A stretch of 64,000 nt of DNA from Bacteroidia bacterium (GTDB lineage Bacteria; Bacteroidota; Bacteroidia; UKL13-3). The stretch covers positions 582,409-646,408 of the forward strand of contig JAKLJI010000001.1 in NCBI GenBank assembly GCA_023151275.1, given 5' to 3'. Within the stretch, counting starts at the first letter, position 1; each line of letters opens with the position of its first letter. The position numbers and the translations under genes were made by a program. Below, piece after piece: positions 51,330 to 60,748 of the stretch. The notes under the pieces were generated by a model that had not been told where the DNA came from, ran no database searches, and saw only the letters and a list, made by a program, of their open reading frames with translations.

Positions 51330-53108
51330 TTACATTTTTTCAGGCATTCCAATTCCCAACAAGGAACCTCCATGCCTGATTACCCTACCCACGCTATCAC
51401 AAAGAACGAGCCTAAATGCTCTTTGCGCAGGATTTTCTTCTTTCAAAATGGAATGGTCGTGGTAAAATTGATTGTAACTCTTTGCCAAATCAAACAAGTA
51501 ATTACAAACAACACCCGGACTCATTTCCCGCGCTGCCTCTGCAACCACAAGCGGATATTGGTACAAATTCTTAAGCAGGTTTTTCTCGGCTTTGCTAACC
51601 GATATACTAGAAGCTTCAAAGGAAGTCTCTAATCCGGCTCCGTTTCTTAAAACAGAGCGAATCCGGGCATGAGTATATTGTATGAACGGACCAGTATTAC
51701 CTTGAAAATCAATTGACTCAGCTGGATTGAAAAGCATTTTCTTCCTTGGATCAACCTTCAACAAGAAATATTTCAAGGCTCCCATGCCAATCAAATGGAA
51801 CAAATCTGCCTTAGCTTCCTCGGTTAATCCTTCAGTTTTTCCCAAGGCCTCCGTAGTTTCTCCGGCTGTTTGAACCATTTCCTGAATCAAATCATCGGCG
51901 TCAACCACTTTACCTTCCCTGCTTTTCATTTTTCCATCTGGCAATTCCACCATGCCATAACTCATGTGGTAAATGCCTTCGGCGTATGGTTTATTCAATT
52001 TTTTAAGAATCAATTGAAGCACTTTAAAGTGGTAATCTTGCTCGTTTCCAACCACATAAACCGACCTGTTATAAGCGAAATCTCCAAATTTCAACTCGGC
52101 AGTTCCCAAATCTTGGGTAATGTAAACCGAAGTTCCATCGCCCCGCAGGAGCAATTTCTGATCTAATCCATCCTCGGTTAAATCAACCCAAACCGAGCCA
52201 TCTGCTTTCTTAAAGAATACGCCTTTATCCAGTCCTTCCTGCACCAGTTCTTTTCCAAGTAAGTAGGTATTGGATTCGTAATAAAACTGGTCGAAGTTTA
52301 CGCCCAACTTGGTATAGGTTTGGCCAAATCCATCGTACACCCAGCCATTCATGGTTTTCCAAATCTGAATGGTTTCTTCATCGCCGGCTTCCCATTTTCT
52401 TAGCAAATCCTGAGCCCGTTTCATGGATGGCGTAGATTTACCTGCCTCCTCTTCACTCATTCCGGAAGCAATCAGTTGCTCTTTTTCAAGCTTATTCTGC
52501 TTTTCAAAAACCACATAGTATTTTCCAACCAGGTGATCGCCTTTGATTCCAGAACTTTCCGGTGTTTCACCATTGCCCTGCTCCAACCAGGCAAGCATGG
52601 ACTTACAAATATGAATGCCCCTGTCGTTAATCAGGTTGCATGATTTTACTTCAAACCCGTTGGCTTTTAATATTTGAATGATGGAGTAGCCTAAGAGGTT
52701 GTTCCGAATATGGCCTAAGTGTAAAGGCTTATTTGTATTGGGCGATGAATATTCAACCAAAACCTTTTGCTGATTGCCGCTTTGATTGCTTCCAAATTCG
52801 GGCAATTGTGCCTCGTTTTGCAGAAACTGAATCCAGAATTCGGCTTTAACAACCAGGTTTAAAAATCCCTTCAACACTTCAAATGATTGAATGGGAGCAC
52901 CTTGTTGAATAAGGTATTCGCCAATTTGCTGGGCTGTTTGTTCGGGAGATTTCCGGGTTGTTTTCAGGTAAGGGAAAACCACAAATGTATAATCGCCTTC
53001 GTAATCATCGCTGGTTTTTTCAATGGCAATGGAATCAGATGAAATTTCGGCCTTGTACAAATCAAGAAAGGCCTGTGCAATATATTTTTTTAGTTCGTTT
53101 TGAATCAT
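51330..53108 (-). CDS. argS: arginyl-tRNA synthetase
   Basis: A 592-residue class I aminoacyl-tRNA synthetase. The N-terminal Add-1 domain (~1-105) is followed by VEYSSPNTNKPLHLGHIRNN, the HIGH motif in its ArgRS form. FIQYTHARIRSVLR belongs to the anticodon-binding part, and GKMKSREGKVVDADDLIQEM replaces the KMSKS loop, as is usual in many ArgRS. The C terminus VLCDSVGRVIRHGGSLLGIG is family-typical. The frame is open for 11 more codons, but MIQNELKKYIAQAFLDLY is the expected start. The SDR gene upstream ends 30 bases earlier. Confidence 0.95.
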   Translation of the reverse strand: MIQNELKKYIAQAFLDLYKAEISSDSIAIEKTSDDYEGDYTFVVFPYLKTTRKSPEQTAQQIGEYLIQQGAPIQSFEVLKGFLNLVVKAEFWIQFLQNEAQLPEFGSNQSGNQQKVLVEYSSPNTNKPLHLGHIRNNLLGYSIIQILKANGFEVKSCNLINDRGIHICKSMLAWLEQGNGETPESSGIKGDHLVGKYYVVFEKQNKLEKEQLIASGMSEEEAGKSTPSMKRAQDLLRKWEAGDEETIQIWKTMNGWVYDGFGQTYTKLGVNFDQFYYESNTYLLGKELVQEGLDKGVFFKKADGSVWVDLTEDGLDQKLLLRGDGTSVYITQDLGTAELKFGDFAYNRSVYVVGNEQDYHFKVLQLILKKLNKPYAEGIYHMSYGMVELPDGKMKSREGKVVDADDLIQEMVQTAGETTEALGKTEGLTEEAKADLFHLIGMGALKYFLLKVDPRKKMLFNPAESIDFQGNTGPFIQYTHARIRSVLRNGAGLETSFEASSISVSKAEKNLLKNLYQYPLVVAEAAREMSPGVVCNYLFDLAKSYNQFYHDHSILKEENPAQRAFRLVLCDSVGRVIRHGGSLLGIGMPEKM

Positions 53109-53137
53109 GTTTTTGTTGTAATAATAATTGGGATGGC

Positions 53138-53962
53138 TCATTTAAAAGGACTGTCTTTTTCTTTGGAAACAGTCTTGTAAACCAATGAATCAACCCAGCG
53201 AGGTAAGAACTTATTGAGCCAAAAGGTAAGTTTTCCTTGAAGGGTTAATATGCGCTCTTCACGTCGTCGGACAACCATACTTACAATTTCTTCGGCTACT
53301 GCTTCAGCTGGCATGAGTTTGCTTTCGTCGAATGGACTTTCAGCCTGTGATTTTCCATCTTTGTTCAAGGCCGTATTGCGGATGTTTGAGGCGGTATATC
53401 CCGGACAAATCACGCCAACATGCAAACCTTTGTGCAGGTTTTCAATACGCAAGGCTTCCATAAAGCCATTCATGGCAAATTTGGACGCTGAATAACCTGT
53501 TCTTCCGGGAAGACCTTTGATTCCGGCAATGGAGCTCACGCCCACAACCGAACCTTGCTCCTTCAGCAAATAAGGCATGGCGGCATGGGTACAATACACG
53601 GTTCCCCAGAAATTTATATCCATTACCTGTTTAATAACCGAAATACCGGCTTGGTCAAACAAAGCACGCATGCTAATTCCCGCATTGTTAATTAACACAT
53701 GAATAGTTCCAAACTGCCCAATTGCAGATTGGATTAAGGTATTGCATTCCTCTTCCTTGCTCACATCGCAACTAACCACCAAGGTTTCTGCTCCTGCAAG
53801 CTTACACTTAGCAGCAACATCATTTAGCTTTTCCCTGTTACGGGCAGCCAAAACCAATCTGCATTTTCTAGCGGCAAATGCATACGCAGAGGCCTCACCA
53901 ATTCCTGATGAGGCCCCCGTTATAATGACAACTTTATGGGTTAAGTCCACTACTTCTTCCAA
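53138..53962 (-). CDS. short-chain dehydrogenase/reductase
   Basis: A 274-residue classical SDR. The NAD(P)-binding loop is VVIITGASSGIGEASAYAFA, followed by LVLAARNREKLNDVAAKCKL, NNAGISMRALFDQAG (structural NAG), VGVSSIAGIKGLPGRTGYSA and the catalytic YSASKFAMNG. The Arg after LVLAA favours NADPH. The C-terminal helix GKLTFWLNKFLPRWVDSLVY is hydrophobic and may attach to the membrane, as in DHRS7-like reductases. The substrate is unknown. Its start overlaps the end of the thioredoxin-like gene by 13 bases. Confidence 0.92.
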   Translation of the reverse strand: MEEVVDLTHKVVIITGASSGIGEASAYAFAARKCRLVLAARNREKLNDVAAKCKLAGAETLVVSCDVSKEEECNTLIQSAIGQFGTIHVLINNAGISMRALFDQAGISVIKQVMDINFWGTVYCTHAAMPYLLKEQGSVVGVSSIAGIKGLPGRTGYSASKFAMNGFMEALRIENLHKGLHVGVICPGYTASNIRNTALNKDGKSQAESPFDESKLMPAEAVAEEIVSMVVRRREERILTLQGKLTFWLNKFLPRWVDSLVYKTVSKEKDSPFK

Positions 53963-54489
53963 ATAATCGGGGTTCCAATGGCCGGAATTTCCGGATAATC
54001 AATTTCCATTCCATCCAAAGCTTCTTCAATTGCTTCTTCCAGGTAAACTGCCGTTGCCATAGCTTCACTTTGCCAGCTATCATCAATAGCACCTTTGTAA
54101 ACCAACTCGCGTTTACGGTTAAACAAAAATACCTCCGGATTTACTGTTGCACCGAAAGCTTTCGCCAAATCCTGGGTTTCATCTTGAAGAAAAAGAAAAT
54201 GACGGTCGGCAAGCTTGTACAATTCTGCTGCTTTTACCATGTTTTCAAAGCTATCCATGGGCGATTGCTCTGCATCGTTTGAATTGATTCCAACAATGGC
54301 CAGATTGTCTTCTTCGTATTTTTCAAACAAATTCAACAGGCGCTGTGCATAGGCTTTAGAGATTTCAGAACTGTTGCACGTAAATACCACCGCAAGCGCA
54401 TACTTGTCTGCGTAATCGTAGTTGGTATAGTAATTTCCATCGAATCCTTTGAGCCGGAATTCAGGCAGTTTATCTCCGATTTTTAACAT
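53950..54489 (-). CDS. thioredoxin-fold (AhpC/TSA-like) protein, single active-site Cys
   Basis: A 179-residue cytosolic protein of the thioredoxin-like/peroxiredoxin superfamily. IGDKLPEFRLKGFDGNYYTN and LAIVGINSNDAEQSPMDSFE recall the Bacteroidota 'thioredoxin family' of ~180 residues. The active site that usually reads CNHCPYVKAY is CNSSEISKAY here: C38 is kept and the second Cys is lost. FGATVNPEVFLFNRKRELVY contains the cis-Pro-like segment. Disulfide reductase activity is therefore unlikely, but a peroxidase-like or regulatory role is possible. The ATG at 54489 is preferred over a 25-codon extension that lacks family match. Confidence 0.75.
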   Translation of the reverse strand: MLKIGDKLPEFRLKGFDGNYYTNYDYADKYALAVVFTCNSSEISKAYAQRLLNLFEKYEEDNLAIVGINSNDAEQSPMDSFENMVKAAELYKLADRHFLFLQDETQDLAKAFGATVNPEVFLFNRKRELVYKGAIDDSWQSEAMATAVYLEEAIEEALDGMEIDYPEIPAIGTPIIWKK

Positions 54490-54549
54490 GGCCAGCAAAA
54501 TTTTGACTGGCAAATTAAACAAATGATAGCTTTTGCACAAAACTGTTCC

Positions 54550-54581
54550 TTTGTGTATTGGCAATCTGTTATGTAGTTTCG
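54550..54581 (+). promoter_or_regulatory. promoter of the GNAT/surface-protein/porin operon
   Basis: TTTG (54550-54553), a 20-base spacer and TAGTTTCG (54574-54581) match the -33/-7 consensus at 11 of 12 defined or neutral positions. The ATG follows six bases later at 54588, so the mRNA is essentially leaderless. Confidence 0.6.
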
Positions 54582-54587
54582 CCCAAA

Positions 54588-55709
54588 ATGAAAATAATTC
54601 CTGTTTCCGCTTCGGCTCATATCCGCGACTTTTTGGATGTGCCTCGCAAATTGTACAAGAACGATCCCAACTGGGTTTCAGCCTTAGACAATGATATTGA
54701 AGATGTTTTCAATCCACAAACCAATGTGCTTTTCTCAGATGGAGAGGCGCAACGCTGGATTTTGAAATCTGAAAACGGACAGCTCATTGGGCGCATCGCT
54801 GCTTTTTTTAACAGAAAATTTTTCAACGACAAAGAAGCCAAAACGGGTGGAATGGGCTTTTTTGAATGCATTAATGACTCAAATGCTGCCAAAATTCTTT
54901 TTGATACCGCCAAAGATTGGTTGGTTTCAAAAGGAATTCAACAGGCTGACGGTCCAATCAATTTTGGTGAAAAAGACAAATTCTGGGGTTTATTGGTTGA
55001 TGGTTTCAAAAATCCATCCTATCAAGAAAACTACAATCCTCCCTATTACAAAGAATTGTTTGAAGGCTACGGGTTCAAACTTCATACCGAACAAACCACT
55101 TCTGAAATTACCTACGCTGATTTCAATTACGAGCGCTTTTCACGCCTTTCTTCCCGCGTTTTGAACAACCCGGCCTATAAGTTTGAACACTTCAAAATGG
55201 CTGAACTGGAGCGCTTTGCCGGCGATTTTATCCATATTTACAACCTGGCCTGGGCATCGCGGAAAGATTTTGTTCCAATTACCCGAGAACGCATCGAAAC
55301 CACACTTCGCTCGCTTAAACCAATTTTGTTGGAAGATGCAATCTGGTTTGCCTATGCCAATGACGAACCTGCCGGTTTTTATGTAAATGTGATTGATGTG
55401 AATCAAATCTTCAAACACCTGAAAGGAAAAATGGGCATTTTAGATAAACTCAAATTCCTTTGGTTCCGCCAATTTGGAGATGTAAACCGGGTTCGCGGCA
55501 TTGTATTTGGGGTTATTCCACGTTATCAAAATTTGGGAATAGAAACCGGAATGATTATGAAATTCTACGAATCGATGCGGAAACATCCGAAATTAAAATC
55601 TGCGGAACTGTCATGGATTGGTGATTTTAACCCAAAAATGCACTCCTTGTTTCATTCACTCGGCGCCAAAACCAGTAAAATTCATTACACTTACCGTTTA
55701 ATTTTTTAA
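54588..55709 (+). CDS. GNAT-like acyltransferase, function unknown
   Basis: A 373-residue cytosolic protein seen widely in Bacteroidota and usually annotated as a hypothetical GNAT-fold protein. Landmarks: FLDVPRKLYKNDPNWVSALD, GRIAAFFNRKFFNDKEAKTG, GGMGFFECINDSNAAKILFD, QADGPINFGEKDKFWGLLVD and, near the end, KSAELSWIGDFNPKMHSLFH. GFFE...F..A..W and the final N-x-x-M-x-x-L-F motif are reminiscent of peptidoglycan- or amino-acid-type GNAT enzymes. The substrate is unknown. Ten codons of upstream frame lie before the predicted transcription start. One base separates it from the following surface-protein gene. Confidence 0.7.
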   Translation: MKIIPVSASAHIRDFLDVPRKLYKNDPNWVSALDNDIEDVFNPQTNVLFSDGEAQRWILKSENGQLIGRIAAFFNRKFFNDKEAKTGGMGFFECINDSNAAKILFDTAKDWLVSKGIQQADGPINFGEKDKFWGLLVDGFKNPSYQENYNPPYYKELFEGYGFKLHTEQTTSEITYADFNYERFSRLSSRVLNNPAYKFEHFKMAELERFAGDFIHIYNLAWASRKDFVPITRERIETTLRSLKPILLEDAIWFAYANDEPAGFYVNVIDVNQIFKHLKGKMGILDKLKFLWFRQFGDVNRVRGIVFGVIPRYQNLGIETGMIMKFYESMRKHPKLKSAELSWIGDFNPKMHSLFHSLGAKTSKIHYTYRLIF

Positions 55710-55710
55710 G

Positions 55711-57114
55711 ATGAAACGCCTGCTTTTGCTCCTGATTCTTTTGCCACTTTTCACTCCCGAATCCCATGGGCAACAGGCTTATCGCATAAAAAAACGCTCC
55801 AATTACAACAATCCGGAACTTCCTAAAGTAGATGGAACCGATATTTGGAACGATTTAACCGGCTGGCACGATCCCCGCAACAACAAAGAATACATCATCG
55901 CCGGTAGCACCGATTCCATTTACTTTTTCGACATCACCAATCCTGATTCCATGGTATTGTTACAGGTTAGAGGTGGTGGATCGGTTTATGCCAAAAACCG
56001 CGATTTTGAAGTGTACGACCATTATGTGTATTGCGTTTCCGACCAAGCTTTTGGAGCAGGTGCCCTACAGGTATTTGATTTGAATTTCCTTCCCGATTCG
56101 GTGCACGAAGTTTACCATTCGGATGTGTTGGGAAAATTCACACATACTGTTTTTATCGACAAGCCTAGCAAACGCTTGTACATGCCCATGAATAGCAAAG
56201 CCTCAGGCTTTTCGGCCTTGGATGTGCTAAGTCTTGATAATCCGGAACAACCTGCTTTCCTTATGAAATTGGATGTTCCCCAAAAACCGGGTGGTGGTTT
56301 TCTGTTTTCCCGGGTTCACGAAATGTATGCCCGAAATGATACTGCTTACTTGAGTTGCGAGGATGCAGGGCTTTTTATTTTTGATCTCAGAAATCCAAAT
56401 CAACAACAACTTATAGGAAGCATTACCTCCTATCCCGACCGTGGCTATAACCACAGTTCCTGGCTGGATTCAAGCGGAAGATACCTCATGTTTACAGATG
56501 AAAACATGGGACTCGATATCAAAATTTACGACCTCAAAAACATGAGCGACCCGGTTTTTGTAAGTCAGTTTAATTCTAGCACGCTGGCCATGCCTCACAA
56601 TGCGTATTGGTTGAATGATTTTGCCTGGGTTTCTTCTTACCACGATGGTGTAGTTGTTTACAATATCCGTAATCCTGCTAATCCCGAAAAAGTAGCTTGG
56701 TTTGATACGCATTATGAAGTTCCCGAATTGTATGGTGGCTACAAAGGTTGCTGGGGCATTTATCCCTATTTGCCATCAGGAAATATTATTGCCAGCGATC
56801 TCACCACCGGAATTTGGGTTTTAACTCCCGAAAAAGACTTGCTTAGTGCCCCAAAAATTCAATCCGAGCAACTCGCTATTCAACTCTATCCCAACCCAAC
56901 ATCCGCACAACTTAGCATTCAGGGCTTACCTGTAAGCTCAGAAAAAACCAAAGTTTCGGTTTGGTCTACGTTGGGCAATTTTGTGATGCAAACGGAAATT
57001 GAACCCAATCAAACCCAATTCCAATTGCCAAACCTGCCCGAAGGCATTTTTATTCTTCATATGCAAACCGAAAAAGGGCTGGTGGTAAAACGTTTCCAAA
57101 TCAAGCATCCATGA
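55711..57114 (+). CDS. choice-of-anchor B (LVIVD-type) surface protein 1, T9SS tail
   Basis: A 467-residue exported protein. Signal peptide (LLILLPLFTPESHGQ), then seven or so LVIVD-like propeller repeats with the recurring pattern 'YF..iTNPdsM', 'LQVFDLNFLPDS', 'GLFIFDLRNPNQQQ' and 'GVVVYNIRNPANPEKVAWFD'. WNDLTGWHDPRNNKEYIIAG is the choice-of-anchor B opening. The last ~75 residues (AIQLYPNPTSAQLSIQGLPV ... LPEGIFILHMQTEKGLVVKR) are a T9SS sorting tail. It is 39% or so similar by eye to the next gene, so the two arose by duplication. One base separates it from the GNAT-like gene, and its stop overlaps the next start (ATGA). Confidence 0.88.
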   Translation: MKRLLLLLILLPLFTPESHGQQAYRIKKRSNYNNPELPKVDGTDIWNDLTGWHDPRNNKEYIIAGSTDSIYFFDITNPDSMVLLQVRGGGSVYAKNRDFEVYDHYVYCVSDQAFGAGALQVFDLNFLPDSVHEVYHSDVLGKFTHTVFIDKPSKRLYMPMNSKASGFSALDVLSLDNPEQPAFLMKLDVPQKPGGGFLFSRVHEMYARNDTAYLSCEDAGLFIFDLRNPNQQQLIGSITSYPDRGYNHSSWLDSSGRYLMFTDENMGLDIKIYDLKNMSDPVFVSQFNSSTLAMPHNAYWLNDFAWVSSYHDGVVVYNIRNPANPEKVAWFDTHYEVPELYGGYKGCWGIYPYLPSGNIIASDLTTGIWVLTPEKDLLSAPKIQSEQLAIQLYPNPTSAQLSIQGLPVSSEKTKVSVWSTLGNFVMQTEIEPNQTQFQLPNLPEGIFILHMQTEKGLVVKRFQIKHP

Positions 57115-58520
57115 AAAGGCTAGCACTTTTTGTACTGGTAATTTCAATTTTTTCTTGGACACAAACCAAAGCGCAAAAAGCTTTCCAGTTGCGGGAACTC
57201 GGGCATTGGAACAATCCTACACTTCCTCGCAACGACAATTACCAAATCTGGAATGATTTAACGGGTTATGTAGATCCTATTACCAAAAAGGAATACATCA
57301 TCATGGGAAGCACCGATTCAATTTACTTTTTTGATGTGAGCGATCCCGCAAACATTCGACTCTGTGATGTGGAAGATGGCAAATCAAAACAAATGGTAAA
57401 CCGCGATTACGAATGCTACCGGAACTACGTGTATTGCGTTAGCGACAACCGAAATCCGGGAAGCCTTCAGGTATTTGATTTGCGTTACCTCCCCGATTCG
57501 GTGCACAAAGTTTACGATTCCGACTCCCTTTCGTTCAATACCCATAGCATTTTTATAGATTCTGCGTCAAAGCGCCTTTACCTATGCATCAATCGCCTCA
57601 AATCCGGTGGCGTTGCCGCCATGGATATCATGAGTTTGGAAAATCCGGAAAGGCCCCAATGGATTGGCCGTCTTCAGGTGCCAACCTTTGGCGATGGTTC
57701 CGCATCCTTCAGAAATGTGCATGAGGTTTTCGTAAGAAACGATACCGCATATTGTTCGGTTGAATACAATGGCTTGTACATTTTTGATTTACGCGACCTC
57801 AAAAAACAACAACTTCTTAGCATCATCAAAGATTATCCGCAAAACGGATACAACCACAGTTCATACGTAAATGCAGCCGGAAACTTGCTCATGTTTACCG
57901 ATGAAATCCCGGGTGGATTGGACATAAAATTGTTTGATATCAAAGAGATTTTTAGTCCAAAATTTGTGAACTCCTTCCACTCTACCGACAATGCCACAGC
58001 CCACAATGCCTGGTTTGTTGGTCAGGAAGCCTATGTATCTTACTATCAGGATGGCTTTTATATATTTGATATCAGCAATCCCTTGGATGTAAAAACAAAA
58101 GCCTGGTTTCATTCGCATCCCTGGCCGGTTGAAAGCTACGACGGTTGGAAAGGCTGTTGGGGAGTTTATCCCCTTTTCCCCTCCGGAAACATTGCCATTA
58201 GCGACATGGGCGAAGGATTATTCTTACTAAAAAGAGATTCAAGTATCACAGGTCTAAACGAGAAAAGTATCCCCAAAGACCTAAGAATTTGGCCAAATCC
58301 TTCCAAAAACGGACGTTTCAATTTGGAAATTCCCAATGAAGCCGGACAATTGGAATCAATTGAAATACGCGATTTCCAAGGAAAGCTGCTTTTGCAAAAA
58401 CGCATTTCTGAGGCTACCTTTGACCTCGATTGCAGTTTCCTGAACTCCGGTTTTTACCTTATCGAATTAAAAACAGAACGGCACAGGTTTTGCAAAAAAA
58501 TTCAACTAATCCACGAGTAA
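57111..58520 (+). CDS. choice-of-anchor B (LVIVD-type) surface protein 2, T9SS tail
   Basis: A 469-residue paralogue of the preceding gene in the same order of parts: signal peptide (VISIFSWTQTKAQ), WNDLTGYVDPITKKEYIIMG, propeller strands such as LQVFDLRYLPDSVHKVYDS and GLYIFDLRDLKKQQLLSII, and a sorting tail (LRIWPNPSKNGRFNLEIPNE ... LNSGFYLIELKTERHRFCKK). Both carry YNHSS and KGCWGVYP- or KGCWGIYP-type blocks in the last third. Proteins of this type are exported to the cell surface; the ligand is unknown. The ATGA overlap with gene 1 and the 4-base gap to the porin gene indicate one transcript. Confidence 0.88.
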   Translation: MKRLALFVLVISIFSWTQTKAQKAFQLRELGHWNNPTLPRNDNYQIWNDLTGYVDPITKKEYIIMGSTDSIYFFDVSDPANIRLCDVEDGKSKQMVNRDYECYRNYVYCVSDNRNPGSLQVFDLRYLPDSVHKVYDSDSLSFNTHSIFIDSASKRLYLCINRLKSGGVAAMDIMSLENPERPQWIGRLQVPTFGDGSASFRNVHEVFVRNDTAYCSVEYNGLYIFDLRDLKKQQLLSIIKDYPQNGYNHSSYVNAAGNLLMFTDEIPGGLDIKLFDIKEIFSPKFVNSFHSTDNATAHNAWFVGQEAYVSYYQDGFYIFDISNPLDVKTKAWFHSHPWPVESYDGWKGCWGVYPLFPSGNIAISDMGEGLFLLKRDSSITGLNEKSIPKDLRIWPNPSKNGRFNLEIPNEAGQLESIEIRDFQGKLLLQKRISEATFDLDCSFLNSGFYLIELKTERHRFCKKIQLIHE

Positions 58521-58524
58521 ACTC

Positions 58525-60405
58525 TTGAAATCACTGCTGAAGAATTTTCTATTTCTACTTCTCCCGGTTTCGCTTTTTGCGCAAAATCCGGATATCCCTT
58601 CCAACAAACAAATTGAATACCCTACTCAATATGCCTCCATCCATACCATTCGCCGTGGCTTGAATTGGAGCTACGAGGACACCTCCATGAACCAAAACCA
58701 AGTGTTCAGCCCGGTTTTCCGAAACTACCTGGCCATCCAGGATTTGGGGTTTATTGGTAGTCCTTCCGAAAACAAAATCTTCGACCTCAACCGCCAAAGC
58801 GGATTCAATCTTTGCGCAAATCCTTATCAACCCTATTTTAAAACAGCAGCGCAAACCCAATACATCAATACAAAAAGGCCTTATGCAGATTTCAATTACG
58901 CGCAGGGACCCAATGCCTTGCTTTATTTAGATGGAAAATTCTCCTTAAACCTCAATCCGCGGTTTAATGTAGGTGCTGATTTTTCACGTATCACCCAAGA
59001 AGGATTTTACCTCCGTCAATACAGCTCCGAGTATTTCACACGCTTACATGCCAATTACCAAAGCAATAACAAGCGCTTTATTCAATTGTATAGCTTCAAT
59101 TGGAACCGGGGCGTTCATGATGAAAACGGCGGCATCACCAGCGACTCCTTATTTGAAACCCTAACCGGTACCAACAAAAGTGTACCCGTTTACTTAAGCA
59201 ATTCCCAATCGCGCTTCAAACACCAGGAATTTGAAATCAGCTCAATAATAAACCTGGGACCAAAACAATATACCACCGGCGACGACGGGGATAGCTCCTA
59301 TGTCATTCGTCCATTGGCCTATTTCATCCATCAAATCAACTGGGAAAAACAAGGCTATTTTTTCGACAATGGTGGCGATTCTGCCTTTTTTCTTCCAGCT
59401 TGGAATCTGGTTCAATCCAATACCTACAGCGATTCCGTTAACCTCAACAAATGGACCAACCGCTTTGCATTTGGAACCTGGCGCAACAAGGAAAATGCAT
59501 CCTGGTTTGCCGAGGCTGGCATTAGTTTGCAAAACCTCAAAATTCTGCTAACCGACCAAAGCCGTAACGAGTACAACCTCATTGCCGATGGCGAATTGGA
59601 GCGTAATCCCAAAAGCAAAACCGATTACGGCTTCAGGGGTAAAGCCCAACTTACCCTGCTGGGATACAATGCCGGCGATTTCAACCTCCAAGGCAGAGCA
59701 AGTTTCCAGGCATTTGGTTGGCAATTGGAAGGCGGAATTAGCAATTTCCTTTACAAACCTGACCAGGTTTTGCTTCAATTTCGCTCAAATCCTTACCTGT
59801 GGTCTAACGATTTCAATAAAATCAATGTAAGCCAACTTGAGGCAGTACTTAGAACAAAAGCTTACCGCCATAATTTTGAGGTAAAATTCCAATCCTGGCT
59901 GCTTACCAATTGGGTGTACATAGATTCAGATCGCCTTCCTAAGCAAAATAGCGGTGCAATTCCTGTTACCAGTTTACAGGCTTCAAAAACCTTTCAGGCC
60001 GGTTTCTTTTTGGTGGATGCACGTTTGGCCTTGCAAAATTCCGGCTCCGATAAGCTAAGACTACCCGCTTTTTCGGGTATGACACGCTGGTATGTGAAAG
60101 GCCAATTGTTCAAAAAAGCTCTACACTTTAGTTTGGGAGTCGAACTCCGCTATTTCAGCGAGTACTATGCCAATGCCTGGAATCCTGCAACAAGGCAGTT
60201 CTACCTGCAAAACAATCGCCAGATTGGCAACTATCCACTCGTCGATGTTTTTGTAAGCGGCGAAGTAAAAAAAGCCATCCTGTTTGCCAAGTTAGAACAT
60301 GCCAATATGGACTTATTCTCTCTCAACGGCTATTACTTTACCCCCTCGCATCCGCTGCCCATTCGCGCCCTTCGCTTGGGCTTAAGGTGGAGAATGTACA
60401 ATTAA
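58525..60405 (+). CDS. putative outer-membrane porin (Bacteroidota type)
   Basis: A 626-residue predicted beta-barrel. Signal peptide (FLFLLLPVSLFAQ), then long alternating hydrophobic strands with aromatic girdles, for example GKFSLNLNPRFNVGADFSRI and FYLRQYSSEYFTRLHANYQS, and TRPYADFNYAQGP-type plug sequence (PYADFNYAQGPNALLYLDG). The C terminus ALRLGLRWRMYN ends in an aromatic/Asn strand. It matches the Bacteroidota 'putative porin' family by overall pattern. The start is a TTG four bases after the previous stop, because no ATG precedes the signal peptide. Operon context with two T9SS surface proteins suggests a joint outer-membrane function. Confidence 0.8.
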   Translation: MKSLLKNFLFLLLPVSLFAQNPDIPSNKQIEYPTQYASIHTIRRGLNWSYEDTSMNQNQVFSPVFRNYLAIQDLGFIGSPSENKIFDLNRQSGFNLCANPYQPYFKTAAQTQYINTKRPYADFNYAQGPNALLYLDGKFSLNLNPRFNVGADFSRITQEGFYLRQYSSEYFTRLHANYQSNNKRFIQLYSFNWNRGVHDENGGITSDSLFETLTGTNKSVPVYLSNSQSRFKHQEFEISSIINLGPKQYTTGDDGDSSYVIRPLAYFIHQINWEKQGYFFDNGGDSAFFLPAWNLVQSNTYSDSVNLNKWTNRFAFGTWRNKENASWFAEAGISLQNLKILLTDQSRNEYNLIADGELERNPKSKTDYGFRGKAQLTLLGYNAGDFNLQGRASFQAFGWQLEGGISNFLYKPDQVLLQFRSNPYLWSNDFNKINVSQLEAVLRTKAYRHNFEVKFQSWLLTNWVYIDSDRLPKQNSGAIPVTSLQASKTFQAGFFLVDARLALQNSGSDKLRLPAFSGMTRWYVKGQLFKKALHFSLGVELRYFSEYYANAWNPATRQFYLQNNRQIGNYPLVDVFVSGEVKKAILFAKLEHANMDLFSLNGYYFTPSHPLPIRALRLGLRWRMYN

Positions 60406-60465
60406 AAAACTGAAGGCTTGTTGACTGATTCAAAGCCTATACTCCTTTCAAATTAACCTGGGCGT

Positions 60466-60668
60466 GTGCCCTTGGCTAAGGAAACTTTATACTTCAATCA
60501 AATCTAATACAGCCAAGGCCACCGGGCTGTACACTCCTACTCGCCCTTAACAAATCCCGCAGGCTGCAAGGTGCTTTGCCGGGCTTCCTCCGGTCGCCGG
60601 CCCTTCACCGCAGCCTTCAGGGCTTTGCTAAGGTCGGGTATCCGCTCCCATCCCGCACGCAATTCGCG
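60466..60668 (-). repeat. GC-rich structured intergenic repeat, copy 2
   Basis: A GC-rich noncoding block. CCTTGGCT (60470) pairs with AGCCAAGG (60511), GCCGG pairs with CCGGC, and further short stems follow. On the minus strand 60660-60631 reads GCGTGCGGGATGGGAGCGGA then TACCCGACCTT, a variant of the motif at 10566-10588 (GATTGGACCGGAAAGCCCGA, then CC). The two copies share this core but differ in the loops. The rest of the intergenic region up to the YciI gene holds no gene I can support. Confidence 0.55.
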
Positions 60669-60748
60669 TTTCAGATTCAAGCAATTCTTCAATCCAGCTT
60701 CTTTCAATTTTCTTACGTACCTTAGATTCGTCTCAAAACACCAAACCC

